From Corydoras sp. C115 (lineage: Eukaryota; Chordata; Actinopteri; Siluriformes; Callichthyidae), in the NCBI GenBank assembly GCA_019802505.1, contig JAFMOC010000104.1, positions 677,001 to 741,000 of the forward strand: a stretch of 64,000 nucleotides of DNA, in the 5' to 3' direction. Shown here in pieces: positions 1 to 12,907 of this stretch. Within the stretch, counting starts at the first letter, position 1; each line of letters starts with the position of its first letter. The position numbers were made by a program, and so were the translations under genes. Below the pieces are notes generated by a model. That model was given only the letters and a program-made list of their open reading frames with translations, was not told the origin of the DNA and made no database searches.

Positions 1-8
1 CTATCCAG

Positions 9-3000
9 AGGAGGAAGCATCACATCTCCTCCTCCTTCCCCAGCAATGCCAAAGTCCAAGCTGGCCGAGTACCGATACGGCCGCGAGGAGATGTTAGCAC
101 TTTATATCAAAGATAACAAGGTGAGCAGTATCAGCCGGATGATCCCGGCTGTGAGGGCCTCGCACAGCTTCTGCTGCTAAACTTTGTGTGTATGTGTGTG
201 TGTGTGTGTAGGTTCCAGAAGAAATGCAGGATAAAGAGTTTGCTTCCATCCTGCTGGATGAGCCACAGGAGCCCCTGGCTTTACTGTCTCTCACTGAGGA
301 GGAACAGGTGAGTTTAGGTACTTCTAAAAGATACGTTTTGAATTATAGAGAAAATGGCCATCAGTAATACATACGGTTCCCTTTACTTCACAGAGGAACT
401 TTTCATTGTCAGTAAACAGCGTGGCTGTGCTGCGGCTCATGGGTAAGGGAAGCGGCGCCGCCCCAGTGGGAGTGTCACGGGGAAGAGGGAGCACTAGAGG
501 AGGGCGTGGTAAGTTTTGAAGAACAGACACAGACAGTCGAACAGATGTGTGTGTGATCTGCTCATGGTTCCGCATTGTCTTTATAGGAAGAGGAAAAGGA
601 GAGGGAGGGTTCTACCAAAGAGGAGCGGAAGAGGAGGTGGGGTTTGGACGGAGCAGGGAGATGCACCGCAGCCAGAGCTGGGATGACAGGTTTGGCTCAG
701 CTTCATCTGTCAATTTAACACAAGTGCGTTTCAGAAATGAATGAGTAACATGGCTTTCAGAGGTGAGCGGCGGTTCGAAAAGCCTCTCAGGAGGGAGGCG
801 GGGCGTGGCGGATTCGAGGAAGGCGGGACTGGAAGGAAGGACTATAACCGTTCTGACAGCGATAACTGGCGCACGCTCCGTGAAGAGCAGGAAGAGGAGG
901 ACGGAGGGGAGCCCGGTGGGAGCTGGAGGGTCGCCGGCACACGCCGCGACGGTACGTCCGCTCCTCAATGTATCAAACTCTTCATGTGCTTTTATCCAAA
1001 TATAGTCTGAGAGACGCTTTCACTTTGCAGATGGAGGTCCACGCTCAGCCGGCTGGCGAGATCACACGAGCGCAGAGGGGCGGCGCAGGAAGTTCGACTT
1101 TGATTTCCGGGACGGAGAAGCCACCCGGAGGAGGTCGGGAAGCGAGGGTGGAGAGGAGGATCGAGATGGGCTGCCGGAGTGGTGTACTGATATGGAGGAC
1201 GGAGAGATGGGCACCTTCGATTCATCCGGTGCCTTCATGTGTGTTAAGGTGAGCGGTAGCAGTTCTAACTTTTTTTTTTATTATTATGTTCTTCGGTGGG
1301 CTCAGTGGTTAGCATGTTCTCCTCTCAGGAATAGGGATTCCCGGCTCGAATCCCCATCTGGGTGGAGTTTCCATGTTCTCCCCGTGTCCGTGTGGGTTTC
1401 CTCCGGGTTCTCAGGTTTCCTCCCACAGTTCAAAAACATGGATCAGGTCAATTGGGTTCTCCAAATTGCCCCATATAGAGTGTGTCTGAGTGAGTGAGTG
1501 TGCCCAGCGATAGATTGGCATCCTGTCCTGGGTGTATCTGCCCAGCGCCCGAGACATTCTCCCTTGGATGGGCATGGGGAACCCCACCGCGACCCTAATA
1601 TAGGATAAAGTGGATGATAATGGATGGATGTTCTTCGGTTCGATGACTTCTTTATGATCATAAACTAAAGCTCTTCAGGGCATTAATGAAACAAGGCCTT
1701 TTGCAATATTATTATTTATAAAAAAAATAAACAGTTCAGTTTAAAGGTTCAGTAGTTGTTGGTGACACAGAACTTTCTGAATAGAAACCAAGTTCACATG
1801 TGAAATCGGTAAAAAAAAGTCATTTCTAAGCCATATTTGATTTAACCACAGAAAACTTCGAAAAATACCATTCTTGAGGACCAGGAGCTAGAGTTTGAGG
1901 CTTTAGAGGAAGAGGAACTGGAGCAGGAGGAACATGGTGCTGCTGAGAAAGGTAATATTCATATTAATGATGTGAGTGTGTTAATAAAACAAATGCGGCA
2001 TTTATGCATTCTGTCTGATTTATTACTTTTTTAGCAGAGGAGAATAAAGGTCCTGGAGCTTCTGATGGAGGAGAGATCAGCTCTCCCTCTGCACATCCCT
2101 TAGATCAAGGCGTTCTTCTGTCCATCATCACACCTTTAGCAAAGCTTGGGCTCCAGCCGACTGAAGGTTCTTGTTTTAATAATATACCACAATTTATATA
2201 TTTAACTAAAAAACAAACCTGTAACTCTAAACCCCTCTGACTTGTTTTTTAGACACTGCTCCAGTAGGGGGTGTAACTCTCAATCCAGCTTCATCTCCTG
2301 CCATAGCATCCTCACCTGTCTCTGAGTTGCCTCCACCCGGGGGGGATGCTGAAGAGGAGGATGGGATGAAGCATATCCAGCAGGTCGGTGTCACTGTGTA
2401 TACATTTGTTTGCTGCTTTTATAAACTTGATGATGATGTGAGTAAAGGTGATGTTGCTGTGCTGCAGGAGGCGGAGAAGATGGTGGCCTCTCTGCAGGAC
2501 ACGTCTTTGGAGGAGGAGCGTTTCACTCAGGCACTTCAGGATGGTATTTCAGCTGCAGCTCATGCCCACTCTCACCCGGCGGCACACTCGCACACACACT
2601 CCCACTCGACCTCACACGTGCTGTCGCACTCGGCCAGCGCCCTGCCACTGAATCACGAGTCTGCCATGAAGTGGTTCTACAAAGACCCTCAAGGAGAGAT
2701 CCAGGGTGAGTTGATGGTGTTCTCCTTTTAATGTTCTCCTTCCGCCATCTTCATTCAACATTCAACATTCAAACCCTCTCCTTCAGGTCCGTTCACTCCA
2801 GTGGAGATGTGCGAATGGTTCCAGGCTGGGTACTTCACTATGACCCTGCTGGTGAAACGTGGATGCGATGAGGGATTTCAACCTCTTGGCGACGTCATTA
2901 AGATGTGGGGACGTGTGCCCTTCTCCCCCGGACCCTCACCTCCTCCTCTGCTGGTATAATTCTTCTATTTATAGATATTACCATAATGTACTAGGAACAT

Positions 3001-6000
3001 CGCCATGCCTTTTTATTATTAACTGTTTTTATAATATCACTGGTCATAATGTGCAGTTGCATAAGGTCTGGTTTGAAGATCAAAACGGTTTTTGTAGGGC
3101 AACATGGACCAGGAGTTGTTAAAGAAGCAGCTGGAACAGGCTCTTTACCAGCAGATCCATGTGCGATACAGGTAACTTCTCCATCCCTTCATCACCCTGA
3201 CTCTCACAAAGGTGCTCCTTCTTCTAACCACTGTATCTTTCAGGTGTGGTGAGTCAGGAATAGGAGCTGCCATGAACCGCTCAGTGCCAGAAGCATGGGA
3301 CATGCATACCTCATCCTCACAGGCTCCAGGTCATTCTTCGAAACATTCAGTTCATCCCATTAACAGATTTAAAGGTGGAGTAAATCCAAATGGAGCTCCC
3401 TAATTTCTCTAAATCTCCTCCTCCAGGTGCTGAGGTCAGTCTGTGGGACTTAACCGTGAACAATTCACCTCAGGGTCTAACTCTGGAGCAGCTGCAGAAA
3501 GTGAGTGTGGTTGAGGTTCTTCGTTCTCTGCTCTCTGGACCACACAGCTGCGCTTACACAGCTGTGTTTGTGTTTAGCTCCAGGAGAGGCGAGAAGCTGA
3601 ACTCAGGATGAAGAGGGAGGATGAGGAGCGAAAGCGACGGGAAGAAAAGAGGAGGCTGCAGGAGGAGCAGAAGAGGAGAGAGGAGGAAGAGCTGTATAGG
3701 CGCAAACGCGAGCAGGTTTGGGGCTTTTGTTATTTGAATTAATTGTTCTGTCTGTGTATATCTGTTTTGTGTTTCTCTTCGTGGGGTGGTTGTGCCTAAG
3801 TGTGTTTTTGTGTGTGCCCTTCAGGTTCGTCAGCAGGAGCTCTTAATGAAGCTGCTTCAGCAGAGCCAGCAGGCACAGGCAGTTCAGGGGAGCTCAGGCT
3901 GGAGCTCAGCCCAGACTGGGGCTCTGTCTCTGGGTAAATCTCAGGGAAAGAACCTGAGTCTGCTGGACCTGGAGCCTGAGAGACTGCACAAGCAGCAGCA
4001 ACGAGCTCAGCAGCAACAGAGGGTCAGAGCTTAACGACTGCTGATTTAACATAAAAATTACTTGTACTGCTGCCAAATGTATAAGGACATCCCTAACATA
4101 GATGCCACAGCATGTAAAGCCTTTAATTATAGGACCCAAATAAATCGTAAAGGCTTTCAAGCTGCTATAAGAAATTATGTCTGTTTACTTTCAGCTGTTT
4201 GTACACATTGATTGAATTGTGTCGTTAATGGGATTGTTTTTGTGTAGATGGCAATGGGACAGTGGAGTGATGGCTCTATTGGCATGTGGACCGGCATGGA
4301 GGGTAAGCTAGGCAGTGCCAGCACCAGCAATATGGGCATTTGGGATGAGGCGGTAAAAAACCAGACCAACCATCGCAACATGGGCATGAAGACCAGTCAT
4401 AGTAGCCCCTCCCTCAGGTACACACACACACTACACAGATTTACATTAACCCCTGCTGTGAGTGCTCTGAGTGTTCAATATGACCTGATGTTTTTCCTTA
4501 GTGAGCAGTACATACTGAACCGGCGCAAGCGCACTGAGGAAGAGGAGCGTCTGTTGAAGCTGCTACAGGGAATGAAGCCTCAGCAGGATGGATTCACCAC
4601 GTGGTGCGAGCAAATGCTGCACGTGCTTAACAGCTCTGCCAACAACTCCTCCTCCTCATTGGATGGTAACACACTTTTTTTTTTTTGGTTTCCTCACAAA
4701 ACCTTTATTTTGCATCCTTAAGGCATCGCAGGCTCACAGTTTACATCTGAAATGACAGATGCCAGTGCTGTTTTTAAACACAGCCTATCAAATGCTTTAA
4801 GGTTTATTTCTCTATTTAGCCTTTTTTACTGTGGTGCATTGTCTCAGAGCAGCTTTACAAAATTCTAAAGGGCCTCAACCTCCAATGAAAAAGCCAAGGT
4901 GACAGTGGAAAATAAGACTATACTGATGCTTTTGGGTAGAAACCTTCAGGGGATCTGGATTTACTGAACGGGACCCTGTGCTCTGACCCCAGCGATTAGT
5001 ATTAGTATCCATCCATTATCTTCCGCTTTATCCTTTATTAGGGTCGCGGTGGGGTTCCCCATGCCCATCCAGGGAGAACGTCTCAGGCGCTGGGGAGATA
5101 CACCCAGTACACAGGACGCCAATCTATCGCTGGGCACTCACACAGACACACACAAACACACTCTATATAGGGTATTTTGGAGAATTCATTACTTCATGAC
5201 TTCATCCATGTTTTTGGACTGTGGGAGGAAACCGGAGAATCCGGAGGAAACCCACGCAGACACGGGGAGAACATGGAAACTCCACCCAGGTTGGGATTCG
5301 AACCGGGAATCCCTAGTGCTGAGAGGTTAATGTGCTAACCACTAAGCCACCGTGCCACCCCCCCAGCAATTAAGTTGGGATATTTGTAGGTAGTGTAATG
5401 TAATAAATAACCAAATAAAAGTTTTTCTTAACTAGTTATGCTTTATAGCACATATTTTGCACTTTGTTTCTAATTCCCACCTGTTTTCTTGTAGCTTTTT
5501 TTCTGTAACTTGATACAGAACAGGTAGAAACCTGAGATCTTTTTTATCAGACGTGTTTAAAGGCATTTTTAAATAAGGGCTCGCATTTTAAAGAATGACT
5601 CTACAATTTGATTTCGACTGGTTGCTTATGAGCTTTTATACATTCTGTGGTTCGACTGTTGTGTCCTCAGTGGCCACTATAGTGGCATATCTGAAGGAGG
5701 TGGAGTCGCCTTACGATGTTCACGACTTCATCCGCTCATACCTGGGTGACACTGTCGAAGCCAAAGAGTTCGCCAAGCAGTTTCTAGAACGTCGTGCCAA
5801 ACAGAAAGCCAACCAGCAGAGACAGCAGCAGCAGGTCTGTGTGTCTGTCTGTGTGTGTGTCTGTCTGTGTGTGTGTCTGTCTGTGTGTGTGTCTGTCTGT
5901 GTGTGTGTCTGTCTGTGTGTGTGTCTGTCTGTGTGTGTGTCTGTCTGTGTGTGTGTCTGTCTGTGTGTGTGTCTGTCTGTGTGTGTGTCTGTCTGTGTGT

Positions 6001-7656
6001 GTGTCTGTCTGTGTGTGTGTCTGTCTGTGTGTGTGTCTGTCTGTGTGTGTCTGTCTGTGTGTGTGTCTGTCTGTGTGTGTGTCTGTCTGTGTGTGTGTCT
6101 GTCTGTGTGTGTGTCTGTCTGTGTGTGTGTCTGTGTGTGTGTGTGTCTGTCTGTGTGTGTGTGTGTCTGTCTGTGTGTGTGTCTGTCTGTGTGTGTGTCT
6201 GTCTGTGTGTGTGTCTGTGTGTGTGTGTGTGTGTCTGTCTGTGTGTGTGTGTCTGTCTGTGTGTCTGTGTCTGTCTGTGTGTCTGTGTGTGTGTGTCTGT
6301 CTGTGTGTGTGTGTGTCTGTCTGTGTGTGTGTGTGTCTGTCTGTGTGTGTGTGTGTGTGTGTCTGTGTGTGTCTGTCTGTGTGTGTGTGTGTGTCTGTCT
6401 GTGTGTGTGTGTGTCTGTCTGTGTGTGTGTCTGTCTGTGTGTGTGTCTGTCTGTGTGTGTGTCTGTGTGTGTGTGTGTCTGTGTGTGTGTGTGTCTGTGT
6501 GTGTGTCTGTGTGTGTGTCTGTGTGTGTGTCTGTGTGTGTGTCTGTGTGTGTGTGTGTCTGTGTGTGTCTGTCTGTGTGTGTGTCTGTCTGTCTGTGTGT
6601 GTCTGTCTGTGTGTGTGTCTGTCTGTCTGTGTGTGTCTGTCTGTGTGTGTGTGTGTGTGTGTGTGTCTGTCTGTGTGTGTGTGTGTCTGTCTGTGTCTGT
6701 CTGTCTGTCTGTCTGTGTGTGTGTGTGTGTCTGTCTGTGTGTGTGTGTCTGTCTGTGTGTGTGTCTGTCTGTGTGTGTGTGTCTGTCTCTGTGTGTGTGT
6801 CTGTCTCTGTGTGTGTGTCTGTCTGTGTGTCTGTCTGTCTGTGTGTCTGTCTGTCTGTGAGAGAGTGAGAGACTTTAAGGTTTTAATTTTGGTTCTCTCT
6901 GTACAGCTGTGTAAGGAGATTGCAGGGTTGAACATGAACTTTCCATTACAGGTGAGTGAGTGAATATTTCGGAACTTCTTTTTTGAGCACACTTTGTACT
7001 CAGAACTAGACACCAATCAGACGAGTACTGTTATTTTATAAAATATGTAAATAAATTATTAAGAAATAAACTAAAATTGATCACAAAATGATAGAAGAAA
7101 CAATATCACATTGTTGCCCAAATACAATGATCTAATTGTACTGCACCGGCTCCTGAAGTATTTATTTGGAATGAAACTGATGAAGTGTTTTCAGTTTTAC
7201 TGTAAGAAATGTTTATTCTGTTTATTTCCAGTCCATGTTTCAGTCTCACTCTAATAAAAGTGGCAGTATGTACGACAGCCAAGTCGCTAAGATGAAGAAA
7301 AAACCCAGCATGATGCTTCCCTCAGATCCCAGCATCCTCAGTGAGTAACACACACACACATGCACACTTTCCTTTCAGCTCCTCCGCTTTGGCTTTGTTC
7401 CCTGTTCCGGCTCATATTTCCAGATTTGCCAACATTGTCTGGGGAGAACACGCATACCTCCACACCAAAATACCCCCACCAGTCCAGAAACTGAACCCTG
7501 GACCTTTTTGCTATGAGGTGCAAATGTTAATCACTGAGCCATGTAAGCAAACACGACTGTTTCTAATCTGATTTTTTTTTCCTCTCAGGTTACTCATTTT
7601 CGGGTCTGAACGAGCGCATGATGCTGGGTGAGATGGAGACGGTGGAGGATTACTGA
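9..7656 (+). CDS. gigyf1: GIGYF1, GRB10-interacting GYF-domain protein 1 (22 exons, 5' end outside the window)
   Basis: GIGYF proteins bind the cap-binding protein 4EHP and recruit repressors to mRNAs in the cytoplasm. Exons I placed, all joining in frame: 9-120, 212-307, 394-508, 587-689, 761-951, 1031-1248, 1852-1951, 2035-2166, 2253-2383, 2468-2705, 2787-2953, 3098-3171, 3244-3329, 3427-3500, 3578-3715, 3825-4022, 4248-4417, 4502-4665, 5671-5834, 6907-6951, 7232-7340, 7589-7656. They give 963 codons plus TGA. Seen: the 4EHP-binding motif YRYGREEML in the first exon; an acidic segment with LPEW and EMGTFDSSGAF (1150-1240), the region reported to bind DDX6; the GYF signature WFYKDPQGEIQGPF..M..W...GYF (2672-2860); a charged coiled coil (3578-3715); and the conserved VESPYDVHDFIRSYLGD block near the C-terminus. 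It resembles GIGYF1 more than GIGYF2 through most exons. The N-terminal exon or exons lie upstream. Confidence 0.96.
1298..1627 (+). mobile_element. DANA/Mermaid-like tRNA-derived SINE in gigyf1 intron
   Basis: Pol III-like head with the B-box-like GGCTCGAATCCC, then the family body (GGGTTTCCTCCGGG, CCTGTCCTGGGTGTATCTGC) and a GATAATGGATGG tail. It is flanked by a perfect 12-bp target-site duplication, ATGTTCTTCGGT, at 1286-1297 and 1628-1639. Confidence 0.9.
5007..5358 (-). mobile_element. DANA/Mermaid-like SINE, reverse orientation, in gigyf1 intron
   Basis: Full-length reverse copy running from the ATCCATCCATTATCTTCCGC tail to the AAGCCACCGTGCC head. The imperfect flanking repeat (CCCCAGCGATTAG versus CCCCAGCAATTAA) suggests an older insertion. 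It lies in the 1 kb intron 4666-5670. Confidence 0.88.
5835..6858 (+). repeat. 1 kb compound TG/TCTG array filling a gigyf1 intron
   Basis: Almost the whole intron 5835-6906 is made of units of about 14-16 bp, such as GTCTGTCTGTGTGTGT, with runs of pure TG. The array starts at the 5' splice site itself (CAG|GTCTGT). Normal intron sequence returns only for the last 50 bases. No stop codon occurs in the array in any forward frame, which explains the long Cys/Val/Ser open frames read there; they are not protein evidence. Confidence 0.95.
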
Positions 7657-7769
7657 TCCATCTGATCAATACTTGAGTCTACCAGAGGCCTTAACCTGGA
7701 GCAAATTAGCAGATGAATGTGCACTGCTCTCTCTCTCTTTCTTTCTTTCTTCTCTTTGTCTTATTCCTG

Positions 7770-7797
7770 TTCTCTCTCTCTCTCTCTCTCTCTCTCT

Positions 7798-7884
<87 letters not shown>
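7770..7884 (+). repeat. (TC)n microsatellite just after the gigyf1 stop
   Basis: Near-pure CT dinucleotide tract of more than 100 bases in the presumed 3' UTR. It would be a pyrimidine-rich, PTB-type tract in the mRNA. Confidence 0.93.
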
Positions 7885-7895
<11 letters not shown>

Positions 7896-10800
7896 AGTCT
7901 CTATCTAACTGCCTCTCTGTTGTCTCACTCTGTCTTTCTTCTCTTTCTTTGTCTCTCACCCTCGTGTGAGGTGAAGGGGTGGAGTAAGCAGATAACTCAC
8001 CTCTTTTATAAGCACCTTAAATAAGCTATTGCACTTTATTACCGGAGTTTCAATATTTGAAATGGAGGTTTTTGTCTAACGTCTTTATTTACAAAACATG
8101 TGAACAAGTGGTTAAGTATATTATTTGTATATGAGCGTGTGCACGCATGTGAACGCTCATCAGTTCGGCGAAAAGTAGGAGGGCGAGAACATACGCTCTC
8201 GAAAGACAAACACTGTCGGATGTATATTTTCTTCATATGATGCTATAACGTTGAGAAACTTGAAGATTTGCACTTAAGAAAAAAAAAAGGTAAAAAAAAA
8301 AAAAAGTCAGATATTGATATTTTTGAGTGTGATCCATTTGAAGTCTGCACAGAGTTTATTACTGGGATGTCTGTAAATGCCATGTCTTTTATTTAGATTT
8401 TTTTTTTTGTTTGTTTAAGAGGATTCTTTTGTACTTTTGAGCGTATGAAGCCAGAATGTGTGCTTTGGGTCCTTTAGTAGATGGATCCGGGGGGGGGGGG
8501 GGGGGTGATTGGGGATGTGGCGCACCTGTTTGCGGTGCGATTGTGGGTGTGTTCCGTCTGTGGTGCTGTATTGCCTCGTTTTTGGGGGCGCATAATGAGT
8601 GTCAGGCTGTGTTCCAATACTGTTTTGGACGTCCCCTTGTCCACTTGCATTATAGCTCCAGCTCAGATTGAATTCCGTTACAGGTTTTGACACCTGGTTT
8701 TGTTTAGACATGATTCCAGACTGAAGTGCTGTAGTCGTAGGGACGAACATGATAAAGTGCTTAATGTTGTTAACAGTGGCTTGTGCTTTGTGTGTTGACC
8801 AGTTTTAACGAAAGAACAATAATTGACAAATTGCATTAAACAAAGACAAATATACCATGTTGCTGAGTGAGTGGAAGGAGCTAATCACAGTAAAATTATA
8901 GTTAGATTTAATACATTGCACATTTAAACGACCGCTGATGTAGTGTGACATCTCTGGTGAAAATGTGTAACTACAAGCAGCACAGTACATACTGAAGTTG
9001 TTTTTAAGCCTGCTCCATGTTAGTGATGTCCGTATTTAACACTCAAGATCTGACCAGGATGTTCAATAACGAAAATGAATGGGGGTTTCCAACAATCTCC
9101 TAATTTTCTTAAAACGTTCTTCAGAATTAAACTGTCGTTCAGCACATTTAAATTCATTTATACTGAAAGGCACTAAAGTTATACAAATGTTCAGAGAACA
9201 TGCCAAAGAGCTGCATTGTGTCAGCACCCTAAAGAGCATTGCACCAACGAAGTGTCTCTCGTGTCAAAATGCAAGAGCTGTACACTGCTGTACCTTTTCA
9301 GTACCTCAGAGGTTTTAAAAGTTTTTTTTTTATCCTCAGATCTGACATTTTCATGTGATGTCCCAAATTGAACATAATTCAGTGGTAAAGCATAGAGCTC
9401 ATTTTTACAAAAAAGTCTCTTCTAGACTTTTCAGCCAGTTGTATTAATCAGAGCGAATTTGTTAGGAGATGCAGATCTGTTTTTTTACGGCGGTGCAGAT
9501 CTGACATCATTGACAGAATTCCTCAAGCACACAGGTGGTGATGGAGCTGATCCGTGTAGTGCAGCCACGTTGTGTTGGTTGTACTGTAATGACAGTATTT
9601 TTGATGAGCGAGCTGCTCGTCTTTCGGTCCGTTTGATGGAATAGGAGCCTTGTAATGGACTGTACGTGGACGAGGGTGCGTGAAAAAAACAGTGCTGCAG
9701 CATGGTGCAGTATTTACAGAGTAGCTCTTGTTCTCTTTAAACATCTGTAACATTTCTTCCTATTCTGGAGGACCACATGTGAACTAATGGCCTTTTGTGT
9801 GTGTGTGAGTGAGAGTGAGAACTTACAACATTACGTTTCAGTGCTGTTGAAACAGAATGATGGATTTATTTTTGTATCGTTGCATACAGAGTATTTTAAA
9901 TTCTTCTCGTTTGGAGCACTTTCAAAGCTGCTACTGTGTTTTGTTTTGTTTTATTTCTTTGATCTACGTGTTTTAATTTGTTGTGAATTTTTTTGGAGAA
10001 AAGTTTATTTTTTTTTTTTTTTTTTTTTGCAACTTTGGGAAATATATTTTACAAATGAATGTAATTCCTGAAATGTGTAATAGAAGCGTTGCAACAAGAC
10101 GAAGGATGTCCTGTTTGCAAACGACAGGCGTTTTAAAGAAGACTGCTGGAGTTTTCTGGAATTTTTTTTTTTTTTTTAAATGTCCACTTTTCTTTCCTGC
10201 TGTTCTTCCAGAACTTTGTTGAGCAGCCAACCCGGGTTCGATCAGAGCCAAGGGCGCGTGCAGTGTAGCAGTGGACTTTGTTCAGAATGAGAAACCTAAC
10301 ATGATTGGTTCATAGGTCTTTGAATTTTGTACTGTTTTTTTTCAGGCGTTCTTTTGTTCTTTTTTCTGCTCTCATCTTTAAAGGGGACACTGTGGAGGAT
10401 CAGGGCTCATTAAGGATCATTATTGGTACTTGATCTGAATGAAAAGGAGCATATTCAACTTTTTCTGCATTCTGGATTATATTTTTGTAAAATAGTAAAG
10501 GATTTGAGCAGCAATAAGGAGGAAGTGACTGAAGATTATCTGGAGCCTCCACAGGGTCTGAGCAAATCTGCAAGATCATCTCCAGTGAGAACTTTGGATT
10601 CTGAGACTCCTGAACAATTGACTTGGATTTTCTACATCTGAGATGAGTGAACTTCAGTCTATGGCAGCACCCAGGGAAAGTGTAGTTGGGTCAGCTTCAG
10701 GACCCTAGATAACTGGACTCTTGGCAGATGCAGTATTCTGGACAAATGGACCTGGGTCTTCTTTACTGTCAAAGACGAGTGCAACCTGCATTGTCCTGGA

Positions 10801-12643
10801 CGAGTGGATTAGAATCTGTCATGGCGTTTCTGAAGAATAGACCTTGAGTGATGGTGTAAGCTTCTGGACTCACGCTGCAGTGATAAAGGGAAATGCTGCT
10901 TTGTTTCTGCTTCGCTGACAGTCAACACGACGATGAAGCCTTCAGAGTAAAGCTAGATCTGTAGAATGTCTTTTAACCTGGACTAGTGTAGATAACTAAA
11001 CTAACACCTTAAATAGAAGACTGAGCGGAGAAGCGCTACCTTCAGCAGTGGCGTGGATCTTCTGAGAGACTGCTGGACATTCACAGCCAGTTAAATGATC
11101 ATCAGACAAACGTCCAGGTAAAAATCACTGTTTGGTTCTATGATCCTCATTGTGCCTCCTACAGTCTTTTCCAGCAGCAGGTCTAATATGTGCATAAATT
11201 ATAATAAGAGGTTTTTGTTTAGAGTAAATGGTGCTTAGTTTAGTTTCAGTACCGTGGTGTCTTTACTCATTGTTTCTGTTTTTGTAACATTTATAGAAAA
11301 AAAACATCTGTAATGTTCTGAATATTAGGACTCCTACACATTAAACATACAGGAGCTTTTAGAACATGAGTGTTGGTCAGGGTTCTATGAGCATGAACTT
11401 CCTCTCAGGTCTGTTTACATCCTGACACTTCCTCTGTTGTTTCAGCTTCCTGGTGTGACGTTCCTTCCTGCTTCATGATGACCAGATTGACCATGGAACC
11501 TCATTCCTCGTTCTAATCACACACTTTGATTAGATGTTTTTATGACCTCATGTCACCTGATCCGATTAGAGAACCGAGGTCTGAACAGGAAGTGGTGGCG
11601 ACCAATTATTACGTTATCTTCAGTTAGCGTGTTGTGATGTCACATTCTGTTATTCTGAAGGAAGATGCTTGGACATTGTGAGGGCATGATTCTACCAAGT
11701 GCCATGTCTGTAGCACTTTAGGGGGAGAAGGTTAACCTGAAATCCATCAGCCATTCATTGTCAACAGTTTTCCGATTTTAAAAATATTGTGCCTGATGCT
11801 GTCCAACTTACCTGAGATCACTTAGTTTGCTAGAGTATAGGACGCCTGTTTTTATAACGAGGGCTTAGTTTCCGGTTTTAATGTGATGATCTGAAAGTTC
11901 TGATACGAATCCAGGTTTTATTTATACTAAAAACTGCTAAAAACTTCCTGCTCCGGTGCCCACCATGTAACATTTGTGTTTAACATCAAGCAAGTCTATT
12001 AGTTTGCCGGCAGAACTGTCCTGTAAAAAAAAAAAAAAAAAAAAATTGGACTAAGTTTAGCCAGCTTGAACGCAAACTTTATATTTAAATAACAATTATG
12101 TTAACAAACACAGTTCCTAATTTTAACTACTTGTTACAAAATGTAACTAAATAATTTAATCTCAAACTGACGTTATTCAACGAGCTGGTTGGCATTTAGC
12201 AGGTTCATTAGCAGACGTGATATGTGCCATAACTCCATGTTCCTTTCTCTAGTTTCCAGCTGTAGAATGAGAATTGATTGATGAGAAGCCTGTTGGTTGA
12301 TGGTATTTGGCTTAAGCTTCGCCCCCTCATGCCCCAACGGAATCAGGAAAGGCTGGACGAATTGTGTGTGTATATAAAATGTATATAATGTGTTAGTTAC
12401 CGTATATTTTTCAGGATTTTCTTTTGCTAGTGTCCTCATGTAACAGGAGCTCCCAAAACCAGGGGGCATGGTTCTGTCCCTCAGCTTAATCTGGGCACTT
12501 GCGCCCTCTTTAATATACCGTTTGTGTTTGTGTACAGCTTATCAGCGGTGGTGTTTGAGTTCAGTTTTGGGTCGTATTTGTTACACAGCTATCTTTGGGG
12601 GGGGGGGGGGGTGGCTTTGAGATCAGAACAAGTGAATGCTGAA

Positions 12644-12723
12644 AATAAAGTTTTAAAATGTGGACTTTCTCCTTCTGGTTTTGCAGTTATTCTTAAATAA
12701 CAAAATGCTCCCATGTAAATAAA
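12644..12723 (+). terminator. candidate poly(A) signals for gigyf1
   Basis: AATAAA occurs at 12644-12649 and again at 12718-12723. The second overlaps TGTAAATA (12714-12721), a Pumilio-type element. A run of 15 G lies 33 bases upstream of the first. Whether transcripts reach here is not shown. Confidence 0.3.
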
Positions 12724-12907
12724 CATTCTGATATCTGTTCCAGTCAAAAACCGGGCCTCACATTAGCGGTTCTGAAATACCTCAAAGTTGTACTGAAGTA
12801 AGTAAACATAATTACATAATTACAAATACAGTTTGTAATTTACAGTTACAGGTGTAACTTACATAGGATGCAGGGAGAGATTTTGGAACTCAAGACACTT
12901 CATAACC

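Larger units (their letters stand above)
7657..12723 (+). other. gigyf1: candidate long 3' UTR and downstream flank of gigyf1
   Basis: After the gigyf1 stop there is no splice-supported coding sequence until efnb3. The first canonical AATAAA I find is at 12644, with ATTAAA variants near 8835 and 11340, so the true end is unknown. The stretch is low in transposons compared with the rest of the window. It holds a long (TC)n tract (about 7770-7884), a G run at 8489-8505, A runs near 8280 and 12026, T runs near 10005 and 10162, and a G run at 12597-12611. An open frame at 10423-10641 has no splice or family support. Confidence 0.4.

Noticed and set aside
4050..4150. Possible Tc1-like terminus CCAAATGTATAAGGACATCC in a gigyf1 intron
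   Set aside because: Only one short resemblance, and no second terminus within the 225-base intron.
5595..7016. Overlapping open frames of 337-421 codons on both strands, Cys/Val/Ser-rich or His/Thr/Gln-rich
   Set aside because: They are readings of the TG/TCTG intron array, which has no stop codons in any frame. The flanking gigyf1 exons splice around it in frame.
7628..7969. Leu/Ser-rich frames next to the gigyf1 stop
   Set aside because: They are translations of the (TC)n tract in the presumed 3' UTR.
10423..10641. 72-codon frame with unbiased composition after gigyf1
   Set aside because: There is no splice context, no recognisable family and no supporting start. It lies in a probable 3' UTR.
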